From contig NZ_SAIY01000016.1 in the NCBI RefSeq assembly GCF_010560025.1, positions 1 through 54,397 of the forward strand: a stretch of DNA of 54,397 bases, given 5' to 3'. This DNA comes from Verrucosispora sioxanthis (GTDB taxonomy: Bacteria > Actinomycetota > Actinomycetes > Mycobacteriales > Micromonosporaceae). Positions 8,161-17,428 of this stretch are shown one piece after another (position 1 is the first letter of the stretch; the number at the start of each line of letters is the position of its first letter). A program made the translations under genes and the position numbers. A model generated the notes under the pieces. It was not told where the DNA came from. It ran no database searches and worked only from the letters and a program-made list of their open reading frames with translations.

Positions 8161-10755
8161 CGCTGCCCGTGCCGCACCTGGACGACCGGAGCTTCCTCGA
8201 CCTGGTCACCGAGGCCCGGGACCGGATCCGGCAGTCCTGCCCCGGGTGGACCGACCTGTCCGCACACGACCCCGGTGTCGCGCTGCTGGAGGCGTTCGCG
8301 CACCTCACCGAAGTGATGATCTACCGGCTGAACCAGTTGCCGGAGAAGGCGTACGTCGCCTTCCTCAACCTGCTCGGGGTGAGCCGACACCCGCCCGCGG
8401 CGGCCTGGGCGGACGTCCGGTTCACCCGCACCGGCGGTGACGAGGCCCCGCTGCGGATCCCCGCCGGCACCCGGGTGGCCGCCGCCCGGGGGCCGACCCA
8501 CGGCCGGTGGTCTTCGTCACCTGCGAACCGGCACTGCTCGCCGCAGGGCAGCGCGAGGTGACCGTCCGGATGCACCACTGCGAGCCGGTGGAGGCGGAAC
8601 TGCTCGGTGTCGGCACCGGGCAGCCGGGGCAGGTGCTGCGCGCCGGGCGGCGCCGCTGGCGCGTACCGCCGAACCGCTGGACCTGCTGCTCGGGGTCGAG
8701 GTGCCGACCGGTTCGGTGGAGCTGGGTGCCGCGGCTCGGGAGCACGACGGGCGCACCTTCGAGATCTGGCGCGCGGTGGACAGCTTCGCCGGGCTCGGCC
8801 CGCAGGACAAGGCGTACCTGGTGGACCGGTGCTCCGGCACGGTGACCTTCGCACCGGCGCTGGACCTGCGGGTCACCGACGACGGGACGGCGCACTCCGG
8901 CGATGGCGCGGTCGCGGCGGTGCCACCGGCGGGCCGGCAGGTCCGGTTGTGGTACCGCGCGGGCGGCGGACCGGCCGGGAACGTGGCCGCCGGCACCCTG
9001 ACCGGCCTGCGTGATCCGCTGCCGGGGGTGAAGGTGGTCAACCCACTGCCGGCGGCCGGTGGCCGGGAAATGGAGGCCATGGAGTCGGTGCTGCTGCGCG
9101 GGCCGTACGCCTTCTTCGCCCAGCAGCGCGCGGTGACCGCCCGGGACTTCGAGGTGCTCGCCACCGCCGCCGGTGGCGTGAGCCGCGCCCGTGCCTTCAC
9201 CCGGGCCGCCGTCTACAGCTTCGCCCGCCCCGGCGAGGTGGAGGTGGTGCTGGTGCCGCACGTGCCGGACGGCGCGCGGCCCGGTGGCCAACTGCCGGTG
9301 GCGGTGCTGCGGGAACACGAGGTCGAGGAGGTCCGGTTGCGGGTCGAGGCGGACCTGGAGCGCCGCCGTTCGCTGGGGACCGCCTGCCGGGCCAGCTGGG
9401 CGCGGTACAAGGCGGTGTCGATCCGGGCCCGGGTGGTGGTCCGCCGGGAGGAGGACGTCGAGGCGGTACGCCGGCGCATCCACGACCGCCTGCACCAGAC
9501 ACTCAGCCCGCTGCCGAGCACGCTCAACCCGACCGGCTGGGCGTTCGGCGAGCCGCTGCGGGCGTCCAACGTGTACCGCCTGCTGGAGCACGCCGAGCCG
9601 GGGGTGCGCTACGTCGAGTCGGTGCGGTTCGAGGTCGACGAGACACCGGACAGTCACGTGCGTACCCTCGCGGCCGACCAGTACCAGCCGCGCACCTGGT
9701 ACGCCGGCAGTGGGGCGGTGCTGTTCCGCTCCACCAACGCGGGGGCCGGTTGGGAGCCGGCGGGACGCTTCGACGACGGGGAGACCGTGCAGCGGGTGGT
9801 GCCGGCACCCGCGCCGGTGCGACCGGGCATCGTGCCGCGGGCCGGTTCGGTGGCGGTGGCGACCGTCCGCAGCGACGGCGGCTCCCGGGTACACCTGAGC
9901 ACGGATCTGGGCGAGACCTGGTCGCTGCTGGCCGACCTGGACTCGCGGGTCGGCGACCTGGCCTGGATCGACCGGGACGGCGCGGGTGCGCTGCTGCTCG
10001 CCACCGACACCGGCCTGTACGAGGTGTCCCTGCTGCCCGGTTCGGTGCCGTTGCAGATCCTGGTCGACCCCGCCGACGCCGACCGGGGCTTCTACGCGGT
10101 GCGGGCGTTCGTCTCCGAGCGCGGCGCGGCCGGGGTGGCGGTGGCCGCCCAGGCCGGTTTCGGGGTGTACCTGTCCGGCAACGCCGGCCGCCCCGGCAGC
10201 TTCAGCCACGTGGGTCTGGCCAACGTCGACAACCGGGTGCTCGCCGTGCAGTACGACGGACCGGCCACCCTGCTGTGGAGCGGTACCGGTGAACCGGATC
10301 CGAAGCGACCCGGCCAGGGCTGCTTCCGTGCCCGGCTGTTCGAATCCGACGTGAAGTGGCAGGCGCTGTCGGCGGGCTGGCTCGGCGGCACCTGCCGGGA
10401 TCTCGCCTTCAGCGGTCCGCTCGCGCTGGCCGCGACGCAGAGCGGCGGGGTGCTGCGACTGGACACGCTGTCCGCGCAGCCGCAGTGGATGTCGGTGTCG
10501 GTCAACTGCGGGCTGCCGCTGCGCGACCGGACCCGGTTCATGCCGGTCGACGCGGTCGCCGCGACCGGCCCGGCGGACCGCCTGGTGCTGGCCGGCGGGG
10601 AGCGCGGCGTGCACCGCAGCGGCGACGCGACAGAGTGGTCGGCCAGCGCCAACCAGGCCACCGCCGACGTGGTGACCGTCCCGGACACCTGGCTGCTCTG
10701 CTCCGGCGAGCACGACATCGAGGTGGTGCGGCAGGATGCGACGAGCGGGCATTGA
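8157..10755 (+). pseudogene. Baseplate J-like protein with C-terminal beta-propeller (two frameshifts)
   Basis: The start (DDRSFLDLVTEARDRIRQ..PGWTDLSAHDPGVALLEAFA) is typical of eCIS baseplate J proteins. The frame shifts near 8490, in a G-run, and again near 8650. Restoring one base at each point gives 866 residues without stops, so both look like single-base deletions. Residues about 150-500 are the baseplate core. From about 505 onward the sequence changes to blades with Asp-box-like S.(D/N).G..W patterns (STNAGAGWE, STDLGETWS), a sialidase/Vps10-type propeller. The fusion could give the baseplate an external adhesive or regulatory face (inference). The stop overlaps the next gene by 20 bases. 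Confidence 0.88.
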
Positions 10756-11332
10756 GCGGCTGCTGCCCACGGCCTACCAGCGGGCGGCCGGGCCGGGCAG
10801 CGTGCTGGGGGCGCTGCTGGACGTGATGGAGGCGTTGCACGCCCCGGACGAGGCGGTGCTGGCCGAGGTCGACGCGCTCTTCGCGCCGTACCGGGCACCG
10901 GCGCCGATGGTGGCGTACCTGGCCCGGTGGGTGGCGATGGACCACCTGGTCACCGCGCCCCGGCGGGACGTCCCGCTGCCGCTGCCGCTGAACCGCCTTC
11001 GGGATCTGGTGACGCACGGTGCCGCGCTGGCCGCCTGGCGGGGCACCCCGGACGGTCTGCGTACCGCCCTGGAGTTGGCCACCGGAGTCACCGGATTCGT
11101 CCTCGACGAGCCAGCCGACCGGCCGTTCCACCTGGTCGTCCGGGTGCCCCCGGCCGCCGCCGACCAACTGGCCCTGGTCGACCGGATCGTGGCGGCGGAG
11201 AAGCCGGCCGCCGTCACCGCCGAGGTCACGGTCGGCGACGCCCCGGCCGAGCGGGCGGTCGGGCGGGCCAGCGTGCCGTCACCCGTCGTCGCACCGTCAT
11301 CCTCCGTTTCCGCTCCCGAGGAGCCGTCATGA
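10736..11332 (+). CDS. eCIS phage tail protein (tail protein I / Pvc12-like)
   Basis: 198 residues starting MRRAGIERLLPTAYQRAA, with LLDVMEALHAPDEAVL and an Ala/Leu-rich helical body containing DLVTHGAALAAWRGTPDGLR..LELATG. This pattern is seen in the wedge tail proteins that follow baseplate J in actinobacterial eCIS loci. The C-terminus (about 165-198) is a low-complexity Val/Ala/Pro/Ser tail. The start lies 20 bases inside baseplate J and the stop overlaps the next ATG. Confidence 0.9.
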   Translation: MRRAGIERLLPTAYQRAAGPGSVLGALLDVMEALHAPDEAVLAEVDALFAPYRAPAPMVAYLARWVAMDHLVTAPRRDVPLPLPLNRLRDLVTHGAALAAWRGTPDGLRTALELATGVTGFVLDEPADRPFHLVVRVPPAAADQLALVDRIVAAEKPAAVTAEVTVGDAPAERAVGRASVPSPVVAPSSSVSAPEEPS

Positions 11333-12252
11333 CCACCGAATGGACCGTTGTCGCCGCCGCCGAGCAGTTCACCCTGGACGCCCGCAACGCCGGTGAGCTG
11401 ACCTTCACCGTCTCCAACCCGGGCGTCGCGCCGGACACCGTGGTGTTCGACGTGGCACCCGGCGAGGGCAGCCAACGGCCGTGGTTCACCGTCACCGAGC
11501 CACAGCGGGTGGTACCCGCCCAGGGTTCGGTGTCGTTCCTGGTCCGCCTGGCCGTGCCGGCGGGCACCCCACCCCGGCGCTACGACATGACGGGGTTCGC
11601 GTACTCGGCGAACACGGCACCGGAGGAGAGTTCCCGCTCCAGTGGCCGGGTCACCTACGAGGTACGCGCGGTGGCGCCGCCGAAGCGTACGCCCTGGCCC
11701 TGGATCGCCGCGGCCGCGGCGTTGGTGCTGATCGTCTCGGCGGTGGTGGTGTTCCTGGTGGCCGGCGGAGACGAGCCGCCACCGCAGGCGCGGGTGGTGA
11801 CCGTCGAGGCGGAGACCCTGGCGACCGGGGCGCGGGTCGAGTCGCCGTCGGGTTCCGGGGCCACCGTGCAGGTGCAGCAGAACTGTTGCGAGGTGACCTG
11901 GTCGCAGGACGCCCAACTGTTCTTCCTCGGTCGTGCGGTGAACGACCGGCTGACCGTCACGGTGGCGCTGCCGGCCGAGGCGACCTGGCAGTTCTCCGCC
12001 GTGCTGACCACCTCGTTCGACTACGCCAACACGGTCTTCCTGATCGACGGCCGGCAGGTCGGCGACCCGTTCATCGGCTTCAGTCCGAAGGTGCGGGTCA
12101 CCGACTGGGTCGACGTGGGTCGGGTACGGCTCGGCCCCGGCACGCACGAGATCACCCTGGTCGTGATCGGCAAGACGCAGAGCACGAACCGCTACTTCGC
12201 CGGCGTCGACCAGTTGCGGTTCACCGAGGTCGGGCCGGAGGACCAGCGGTGA
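11329..12252 (+). CDS. Bitopic membrane protein: cytoplasmic Ig-like domain, one TM helix, extracellular CBM-like domain
   Basis: 307 residues. Positions 1-115 form an Ig/CARDB-like sandwich (FTLDARNAGELTFTVSNPGV). A single transmembrane helix lies at about 124-146, after the basic PPKR. Positions 155-300 begin VVTVEAETLA and resemble CBM6/35-type carbohydrate-binding modules. There is no signal peptide, so the N-domain should be cytosolic and the CBM outside. This layout suits a tether linking cytosolic injection particles to membrane or wall, comparable in concept to CisA of Streptomyces. No homology to CisA could be tested. It is translationally coupled to the tail gene. Confidence 0.8.
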   Translation: MTTEWTVVAAAEQFTLDARNAGELTFTVSNPGVAPDTVVFDVAPGEGSQRPWFTVTEPQRVVPAQGSVSFLVRLAVPAGTPPRRYDMTGFAYSANTAPEESSRSSGRVTYEVRAVAPPKRTPWPWIAAAAALVLIVSAVVVFLVAGGDEPPPQARVVTVEAETLATGARVESPSGSGATVQVQQNCCEVTWSQDAQLFFLGRAVNDRLTVTVALPAEATWQFSAVLTTSFDYANTVFLIDGRQVGDPFIGFSPKVRVTDWVDVGRVRLGPGTHEITLVVIGKTQSTNRYFAGVDQLRFTEVGPEDQR

Positions 12253-12328
12253 GCGAGCGGCAGCGAGCGAATCATCAACTCAGCGCGGCGGTGTCTCATG
12301 ACGGCACGCAGCGAAGCGGAGTGCCGAC
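12253..12328. repeat. Intergenic element with direct and inverted repeats
   Basis: The gap contains GCGAGCGGCAGCGAGCG (direct repeats of GCGAGCG) and a hairpin with arms GGCAC and GTGCC around GCAGCGAAGCGGA. It resembles short intergenic repeats that I associate with Micromonosporaceae genomes, but only one copy is present here, so that is inference. Its right end supplies CGGAG, the likely ribosome-binding site of the next gene. Confidence 0.4.
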
Positions 12329-12784
12329 ATGAGCGGACAGCAGAAGGCACTGCTGGCGGCGCTCGGCGTACTGCTGGTGGTGCTGTTCGCGGTGGCGGTG
12401 GGTGCGGGCCGCGACGACCGGGGCGACCCGACGGCCCGGCATCCGCTCGTCGACCTGCTGGGCCGGGCCGGCGGCGGACGCGGCACCGTCGATCCGGCCA
12501 GCGTGGACGCGGACTGCCTGGCGGCCACCGGGCAGTTCGTCGTCGACGGCCGCTGCGAACTGCGCGTCGCCGACCCGGGTGGACTGCGCACGCTGGTCCT
12601 GCGCGGTCCGCAGGCGTTCAGCGTGCGGGCGACGGCCCCGGGTGACGCCGAGTTCACCGTCACCGACGAGGTGGAACCCGCCGCCGACGGCAGCGGCGCG
12701 GTGGCCCGCGTCGCCGTCGACCGGGCCACCACGGTGCTGGTGAGTTGTCCGGCCGGGTGCCTCGTCACGATCGCGCGGGACTGA
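12329..12784 (+). CDS. Membrane-anchored extracytoplasmic protein of the eCIS operon
   Basis: 151 residues. An N-terminal hydrophobic helix (about 7-26) could be an uncleaved anchor or signal. The rest is a small beta-rich domain with four cysteines (DADC, GRC, SCPAGC) that could form two disulphides, supporting an exported location. A GGAG seven bases before the ATG acts as RBS. The gene is followed 14 bases later by a polytopic membrane gene. I do not recognise a named family. Its place suggests an eCIS envelope accessory. Confidence 0.75.
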   Translation: MSGQQKALLAALGVLLVVLFAVAVGAGRDDRGDPTARHPLVDLLGRAGGGRGTVDPASVDADCLAATGQFVVDGRCELRVADPGGLRTLVLRGPQAFSVRATAPGDAEFTVTDEVEPAADGSGAVARVAVDRATTVLVSCPAGCLVTIARD

Positions 12785-12798
12785 GGCGAGGAGGCTAA

Positions 12799-13569
12799 AT
12801 GGGTGGGCTGCGCAAGCCGTTCCTGCTGCTGGCGATGCTGGCGCTGGTGCTGGCGGTGGGCGTGGAGGTGGGCGCCGGGCTGCTGCTCGGTGGCGGCGAC
12901 GCCGGCGCGGAACTGGCCGGCAGCGCCGCCGACCTCGGTGTCGAGGTCGGTGACGTACGCCAGGTCAGCGAGCCGTCCGGCCGCGGTACGGGCTATCTGG
13001 CGCTCATCGACGCGGCGGCGCTCTGGACGACCGGCCTGTTCTGCCTGGGCCTGGTGCTGCCGGAGCGGCTGCACGGCCGGATCCAGGGCGTCGCCACCCT
13101 GATCTTCTCGATCGTCCTGATCCTCGTGGCCCTGCTGGCGCTGGTGCTCGCCTTCGTCGAGCTAACGATCATGGTGTCGTTGTTCCTGGCGCCACCGTTC
13201 GGCACGCTCGCCTACCTGGCGCTGTGGGGGTTCTTCCCGGTCGGTGAGGCCGCGGCGATGCTCGGCCTGGTGCTGCTGCTCAAGCTCGCCTGGGCCGGGT
13301 TGCTGATCCTGGCCCAACCGAAGTTCCTGCAGAACAAGGGCCTGGTCCTGCTGATCCTGACCAGCCTGCTCGGCACGGTGGTGCTGGGGTTCCTGCACGG
13401 TCTGGTGCCGGTGATCCTGGTGAGCATCCTCGACTCCGTCGGTGCCGTGGTCTTCGCGGTCATCGCGATCGTCTGGGCGCTGGTGCTGCTGATCGGAGCG
13501 ATCCCGGCGATCGTCAAGGCGGTGCGAGCCAGCGCCGCGCTGCGCGCCGAACCGGACCCGCACGGTTGA
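12799..13569 (+). CDS. Polytopic membrane protein at the end of the eCIS operon
   Basis: 256 residues with about seven hydrophobic segments (about 7-30, 67-87, 97-122, 124-147, 150-173, 184-210, 213-240) and no catalytic motif. The ATG follows GCGAGGAGG. It is the last gene before a GC-rich hairpin and is probably co-transcribed with the small anchored protein upstream. Multi-pass proteins of unknown function commonly end actinobacterial eCIS loci. A membrane platform is possible but unproven. Confidence 0.8.
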   Translation: MGGLRKPFLLLAMLALVLAVGVEVGAGLLLGGGDAGAELAGSAADLGVEVGDVRQVSEPSGRGTGYLALIDAAALWTTGLFCLGLVLPERLHGRIQGVATLIFSIVLILVALLALVLAFVELTIMVSLFLAPPFGTLAYLALWGFFPVGEAAAMLGLVLLLKLAWAGLLILAQPKFLQNKGLVLLILTSLLGTVVLGFLHGLVPVILVSILDSVGAVVFAVIAIVWALVLLIGAIPAIVKAVRASAALRAEPDPHG

Positions 13570-13583
13570 GGCGGGGGCCGCGA

Positions 13584-13605
13584 CCGGCCGCGTCGCGGCG
13601 GCCGG
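13584..13605. terminator. Candidate terminator hairpin after the eCIS operon
   Basis: Perfect 8-base arms CCGGCCGC and GCGGCCGG around a 6-base loop, 14 bases past the last eCIS stop. No T-tract is present, as is usual in high-GC actinomycetes. Confidence 0.5.
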
Positions 13606-13651
13606 CGATTACCGGACGTCCCCGGTGGCGTCCACCGGATATGGTTGCCCC

Positions 13652-13984
13652 GTGATCGGGCTCGGCCTGCTGTGGCACCTCGTCGGCGTACTGGCCGACG
13701 TCGGTGCCACCAGCATGCTCTCCGGCACGGCGGCGGTGACCGGAGCACTGCTGACCGCCCTGCTGGCCGCCGCTGCCCTGATCCCCGCACTGGTGGCCGA
13801 CCCCGACCTGCGGATCACCCGTCGGATGCTGCGGGAGCGCTCGGGTCGTACCGGCGTGCCCCGCCACCGTGATCCGGACGCTGCCGGCCGGGCCCGCCCC
13901 CGAGCGCCCACCACAGCGACCCTCGCGGTCGCCTTAGCCTCACCTCACCCATTTCTGCCGCTCGTCGGCGACCGCTGCTGGTGA
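13652..13984 (+). CDS. DUF6412-like small membrane protein
   Basis: About 110 residues from a GTG at 13652 (VIGLGLLWHLVGVLADVG). Another in-frame GTG at 13625 is less likely. Two hydrophobic segments are followed by the conserved-looking tail RTGVPRHRDPDAAGRARPRAP, typical of the DUF6412 proteins that precede a yidC paralogue in actinomycetes. The insertase gene follows 46 bases downstream, which supports the call. Function unknown, perhaps an accessory of the insertase. Confidence 0.7.
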   Translation: MIGLGLLWHLVGVLADVGATSMLSGTAAVTGALLTALLAAAALIPALVADPDLRITRRMLRERSGRTGVPRHRDPDAAGRARPRAPTTATLAVALASPHPFLPLVGDRCW

Positions 13985-14030
13985 CCGTTCCTGCTCACAT
14001 CAGTCGTAGTCGCACGTCGAGGGGTGTTCC

Positions 14031-14945
14031 ATGTCCATGATCTATCACGCCATCTCCGCGATCCTGCTGTTCTGGCACAGCGCCTGGCAGCGGCTGCTCG
14101 GCGAGGCGTCCGCGCTGGGTACGGACTGGTCCTGGGTGCTGGGCATCGTCTTCCTGGTGCTCACCGTCCGGGTCATCCTGTTCCCGGTCTTCGTCAGGCA
14201 GATCCGGTCGCAGCGGGCGGTGCAGGCGTTGCAGCCGAGGATCGCCGAACTCCGGGCCCGGCACCGCGACGACCGGGAAACTCTGCAACGGGAGCTGGTC
14301 GAGCTCTACCGGGTGGAGAAGGCAAATCCGCTCATGGGTCTGCTGCCGATGGTGGTGCAGATCCCGGTGTTCCTCGGCCTGCTGCACGTGTTGCGCCATC
14401 TCAAGCCGACGATGCCGGAGCAGCTGAAGACCTTGTACGGCTGGTCGGTCACCCAGTTCGACAGCGCCTCGTCGGCCACGCTGTTCGGCGCCCCGATCGC
14501 GGGTACCTTCGGCTCCACAGGGCAGGATCTGGCCCTGCTCGGTGCCGACGGCGCCACGGTCCGGATCGTGGCCGCCGTGCTGGTCGCCACGACCTACCTG
14601 TCCAGCCGCCAGCTGATCCTGCGCAGCGGCTGGGCCTCGGATGCGCCGCAGCGGCTGGTGCAGCGGCTGATGCTCTACGGCATCCCCGCCTCACTGCTCG
14701 TCTCCGGGTTGATCTTCCCGATCGGCGTGATCATCTACTGGGTGACCACGAACCTCTTCTCGCTCGGCCAGCAGACCTGGATGCTGCGCCGGTATCCGCC
14801 GCCGGTCGACGGTGCCACCAGCCCGGGGGCGCGGGCCGACACGCCGAAGGCCGTCCCGAACGGAAACGGCGACGAGCCTGGCCGCCCGGCCGCACCGAAG
14901 GTCGGGGCGAAGCCGACCAACCGCCGCCGGAGGCGTGCCGCCTGA
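14031..14945 (+). CDS. yidC: YidC/Oxa1-family membrane protein insertase
   Basis: 304 residues. The Oxa1 core begins at about residue 30 (WVLGIVFLVLTVRVILFPVFVRQIRSQRAVQALQP). A coiled-coil hairpin follows (about 60-90), then KANPLMGLLPMVVQIPVFLGLL and later helices ending PIGVIIYWVTTNLFSLGQQ. The tail (about 270-304) is basic and disordered, suited to ribosome contact. The transmembrane core lacks the long Gram-negative periplasmic domain, as in actinobacterial members. It is probably a paralogue of the housekeeping copy, because the usual rnpA/rpmH neighbours are absent. GGGGTG lies before the ATG. Confidence 0.95.
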   Translation: MSMIYHAISAILLFWHSAWQRLLGEASALGTDWSWVLGIVFLVLTVRVILFPVFVRQIRSQRAVQALQPRIAELRARHRDDRETLQRELVELYRVEKANPLMGLLPMVVQIPVFLGLLHVLRHLKPTMPEQLKTLYGWSVTQFDSASSATLFGAPIAGTFGSTGQDLALLGADGATVRIVAAVLVATTYLSSRQLILRSGWASDAPQRLVQRLMLYGIPASLLVSGLIFPIGVIIYWVTTNLFSLGQQTWMLRRYPPPVDGATSPGARADTPKAVPNGNGDEPGRPAAPKVGAKPTNRRRRRAA

Positions 14946-14975
14946 GTCGTGCGGTCGCCGCGCGGCGCATGTGCA

Positions 14976-15010
14976 CCAGGGCAGTTCCCGATCATCGGGA
15001 ACTGCCCTGG
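14976..15010. terminator. Strong bidirectional terminator between yidC and GH3 genes
   Basis: A perfect 15-base stem, CCAGGGCAGTTCCCG and its complement, with a 5-base loop (ATCAT). It lies between two convergent genes, 30 bases after one stop and 46 before the other. Confidence 0.85.
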
Positions 15011-15056
15011 ATCGTGCGGTCGACCACCATCGCGGCGGTGGTCGGCTGTCACGGAC

Positions 15057-17393
15057 TCAGCTGATCTCGGCGGTCGTCCAGCGGGCGGAGGCGTTGGTGA
15101 CCGGTGCGACGTCGCCCACCAGGGTGGTCGACGTCGCCACGTCGCGGCGTGCGCTGGTGCCGACCCAGAGATCGACGGCACCGGGCTCCACCACGCGGGT
15201 GAGCGTCCGGTCGGAGAAGGCCAACCGGGTGGTGGGCACCGTGAACGCGACGGTGACCGACTCACCCGGCGCCAGGTGGACCCGCTGGTAGCCGAGCAGC
15301 TGCGCCACCGGTCGGGTCACCGACGCCACCAGGTCCCGGCCGTAGAGCTGTACCACCTCGTCGCCGGCCACCGCGCCGGTGTTGGTGACCCGCACGCTCA
15401 CCGCCAGCGCCCCGTCGGTCGGCACCGTGGCCGGCACCGTCAGGTCCGTGTACCCGAAGGTCGTGTACGACAGCCCATGGCCGAACGGTGCGGCCGGCGT
15501 CGCCAGCAGGTTCGTCACCTCGTTGCCGTCACCGAGCGTCGGATGCAGGTACGAGTACGGCTGCGCCCCCGCTGACCGGGGCAGGCTGACCGGCAGCCGG
15601 CCGGACGGGTTGACCCGTCCGGAGAGCACACCGGCGATCGCGCCGGCGCCCTCCTCACCGGGGAAGAACGTCTGCACCACCGCCGCGCAGCGGCTCAGCG
15701 CCCAGTCGATCGCGTACGGTCGGCCGGTCAGCAGCACCAGGACGACGGGCCGGCCCGTCGCCAGCACCGCCTCGACCAGATCCCGCTGCACACCGGGCAG
15801 TTCCAGATCGTCCCGGTCGCATCCCTCGCCGACGGTGCCGCGCCCGAACAGGCCCGCGTGGTCGCCGACGACAAGGACGGCGACATCCGCGGCGGACGCC
15901 GCGGCGACCGCCGCCTCGAAGCCGGAGCGGTCGTCGTCGTCCACCGCGCAGCCGAGGGCCGAGGTGACGAGCTCCGGGCCGAACTCGGCGCGCAGCGCGT
16001 CGAGCACGCTCGGCACCTCGATGCCGGCCTCCACGTCGGGATGCTGCACGAGCACGTGGTTGAGGAAGGAGTAGCAGCCGAAGAGGGCACCCTGCCGGTC
16101 CGCGTTCGGTCCGATCACCGCGATCCGGCGGCCCGCCGGCAGCGGCAACGCGTCCTGGTTGGCGATCAGGACGATCGACTTCTCGGCGAGGCGGCGGGCG
16201 ATCGCCCGGTGCTCGGGCGAGTCGAGGTCGACCGCCTGGACCGGCTCGTCGGTGAAGGTGGCGTCCAGCAGCCCGAGGTCCAGCTTCTGCCGCAGCACCC
16301 GCAGCACCGCCTGGTCGATCACCGACTCGTCGATCCGGCCGGCACGCACCGACTCCGCAAGGGTCAGGTACGCGTCGCCGGTGGGCAGCTCGATGTCGAC
16401 ACCGGCGGTCAGCGCCTGCACGGCGGCGTCCGCGTGGTCACCGGCGACCTGGTGCAGCAGGTTCAGGAACGCCACACCGTAGTAGTCGGCCACCACCGTG
16501 CCGTCGAAGCCCCACCGGTCCCGCAGCAGCCCGGTCAGCATCGTCGGATCCGCGGCCACGGGTACCCCGTCGATCTCGGCGTAGGAGTGCATCACCGAGC
16601 GGGCGTCACCGTCGAGGATCGCCATCTCGAACGGTACGAGCAGCACGTCGGCCAGCTCGCGCGGACCGGCGTGCACCGGCGCGAAGTTGCGCCCGGCGCG
16701 GGAGGCGGAGTAGCCGACGAAGTGCTTGAGGGTGGCGTGCACGCCCTGCGACTGGAGCCCGCGCACGTACGAGGTGCCCAGCGTGCCGACCAGGTAGGGA
16801 TCCTCGGCGATGCACTCGTCGACCCGTCCCCAACGGGGGTCACGGATCACGTCGAGCACCGGGGAGAGCCCCTGGTGGATGCCGAGCGCCCGCATCGACG
16901 CCCCGATCGCCGCGGCCATCTCGGTGACCAGGTCGGGGTCGAAGGCGGCCCCCCACGCCAGCGGGGTGGGGAAGGTGGCCGCCTTCCACGCCGACAGCCC
17001 GGTCAGGCACTCCTCGTGCACGATCGCGGGGATGCCGAGCCTGGTCCCCGTCACCAGGTCGGACTGGAACTTCCACAGCCATGACGCCCGCGACACGGCC
17101 TCGACGGGCCGGGTGCCGTAGGCGCGGGTGAGGTGACCGAGACCGTGCCGGGAGAAGTCCTCGAGCCGGCCGATGTCACCGAACTCGCCCTGCAGCGGCG
17201 CGACGGCCTCGCCCTCGGCCTTCTCCCAGAAGCCGACGAGCTGCGCGACCTTCTCCTCGATCGTCATCCGACCGAGCAGTTCACGTACGCGCGTCTCCCC
17301 ATCGGACCCGTACCGGTCGGGCCGGCCGTGGCCCGATCCTGTCTGGGCCGGCACCGGCGCCGGCCCGCCCACGACCTCGCGGACCTCAGTCAT
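15057..17393 (-). CDS. Glycoside hydrolase family 3 beta-glycosidase (xylosidase/glucosidase type)
   Basis: 778 residues: GH3 TIM barrel (about 45-370), alpha/beta sandwich (about 405-630) and a C-terminal fibronectin-III-like domain (about 670-775). Seen residues include KH (223-224) in LKHFVGYSASRAGRN, the nucleophile Asp303 in GTVVADYYGV, and a likely acid/base Glu523 in VGEGCDRDD. There is no signal peptide, so it should cleave imported oligosaccharides in the cytoplasm. It is the last gene of the minus-strand operon after the two permeases, 35 bases from MalG. Substrate (xylo- or gluco-oligosaccharides) cannot be fixed from sequence. Confidence 0.93.
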   Translation of the reverse strand: MTEVREVVGGPAPVPAQTGSGHGRPDRYGSDGETRVRELLGRMTIEEKVAQLVGFWEKAEGEAVAPLQGEFGDIGRLEDFSRHGLGHLTRAYGTRPVEAVSRASWLWKFQSDLVTGTRLGIPAIVHEECLTGLSAWKAATFPTPLAWGAAFDPDLVTEMAAAIGASMRALGIHQGLSPVLDVIRDPRWGRVDECIAEDPYLVGTLGTSYVRGLQSQGVHATLKHFVGYSASRAGRNFAPVHAGPRELADVLLVPFEMAILDGDARSVMHSYAEIDGVPVAADPTMLTGLLRDRWGFDGTVVADYYGVAFLNLLHQVAGDHADAAVQALTAGVDIELPTGDAYLTLAESVRAGRIDESVIDQAVLRVLRQKLDLGLLDATFTDEPVQAVDLDSPEHRAIARRLAEKSIVLIANQDALPLPAGRRIAVIGPNADRQGALFGCYSFLNHVLVQHPDVEAGIEVPSVLDALRAEFGPELVTSALGCAVDDDDRSGFEAAVAAASAADVAVLVVGDHAGLFGRGTVGEGCDRDDLELPGVQRDLVEAVLATGRPVVLVLLTGRPYAIDWALSRCAAVVQTFFPGEEGAGAIAGVLSGRVNPSGRLPVSLPRSAGAQPYSYLHPTLGDGNEVTNLLATPAAPFGHGLSYTTFGYTDLTVPATVPTDGALAVSVRVTNTGAVAGDEVVQLYGRDLVASVTRPVAQLLGYQRVHLAPGESVTVAFTVPTTRLAFSDRTLTRVVEPGAVDLWVGTSARRDVATSTTLVGDVAPVTNASARWTTAEIS

Positions 17394-17428
17394 GCTGTGT
17401 TACCCCTTTGTGTTGGTGCCGCTGACGC

